In this document: in pieces, positions 5,820-5,841 of the stretch
Numbering within the stretch: the stretch's first letter is position 1
How the letters are laid out: the number at the start of each line of letters is the position of its first letter
DNA from: an uncultured Nocardiopsis sp.
GTDB lineage: Bacteria; Actinomycetota; Actinomycetes; Streptosporangiales; Streptosporangiaceae
Assembly (NCBI GenBank): GCA_937957845.1
Contig: CALGOD010000189.1
Span: forward strand, 1-5,841
Reading direction: 5' to 3'
DNA length: 5,841 nt
Made by a program: the position numbers and the translations under genes
Notes under the pieces: model-generated
What the model saw: the letters and a program-made list of their open reading frames with translations, nothing else
What the model was told of the DNA's origin: nothing
Databases searched by the model: none

Positions 5820-5841
5820 GATCCCTCTCTCGCCCATGGCC

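Noticed and set aside
5836..5841. ATG GCC at the right edge as the start of a divergent gene
   Set aside because: Only two codons are visible, and the nearest purine run is 15 bases away inside a hairpin, so no coding call can be supported.
1..5841. Undescribed multi-gene system, mobile element, CRISPR array or RNA gene
   Set aside because: Nearly all of the sequence is accounted for by four recognisable families. I saw no terminal inverted repeats, transposase, spaced direct repeats, tRNA-like cloverleaf or compositional break.

Overview
The window is a GC-rich chromosomal segment from a high-GC actinomycete. The evidence is strong G/C preference at codon third positions, GTG starts with purine-rich ribosome binding sites, GC hairpins without U-tracts, and proteins of typical actinobacterial type (Lnt, FxsA, a CtpE-like P-type ATPase). 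A Nocardiopsis-like or related Streptosporangiales host would fit, but that is an impression from protein character and not a demonstrated assignment.

Layout: about 250 bases at the left edge have no convincing gene. Two plus-strand genes follow, lnt (apolipoprotein N-acyltransferase, 253-1866) and fxsA (FxsA-family membrane protein, 1954-2487). They are 87 bases apart and probably co-expressed. fxsA converges tail-to-tail on a minus-strand nucleoside deaminase gene (2501-2980). The 13-base gap and both stop codons form one compact GC hairpin. Upstream of the deaminase on the minus strand, and separated from it by 46 bases that contain a strong 10-bp inverted repeat, is a large CtpE-like cation-transporting P-type ATPase gene (3027-5648). 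Its upstream region (5649-5841) contains three small inverted repeats. One is a 24-bp imperfect palindrome placed where an operator would be expected.

Function: the plus-strand pair concerns the cell envelope (lipoprotein N-acylation and a small membrane protein). The minus-strand pair is a metal-cation pump and a soluble zinc deaminase that share direction but no evident pathway. All four are recognisable families in an apparently intact, ordinary chromosomal arrangement. I see no mobile element, CRISPR array, tRNA, rRNA or toxin/defence module, and no convincing undescribed system. The points worth a second look are start-codon choices, substitutions at usually conserved positions of FxsA and Lnt, and the palindromes around the ATPase gene.
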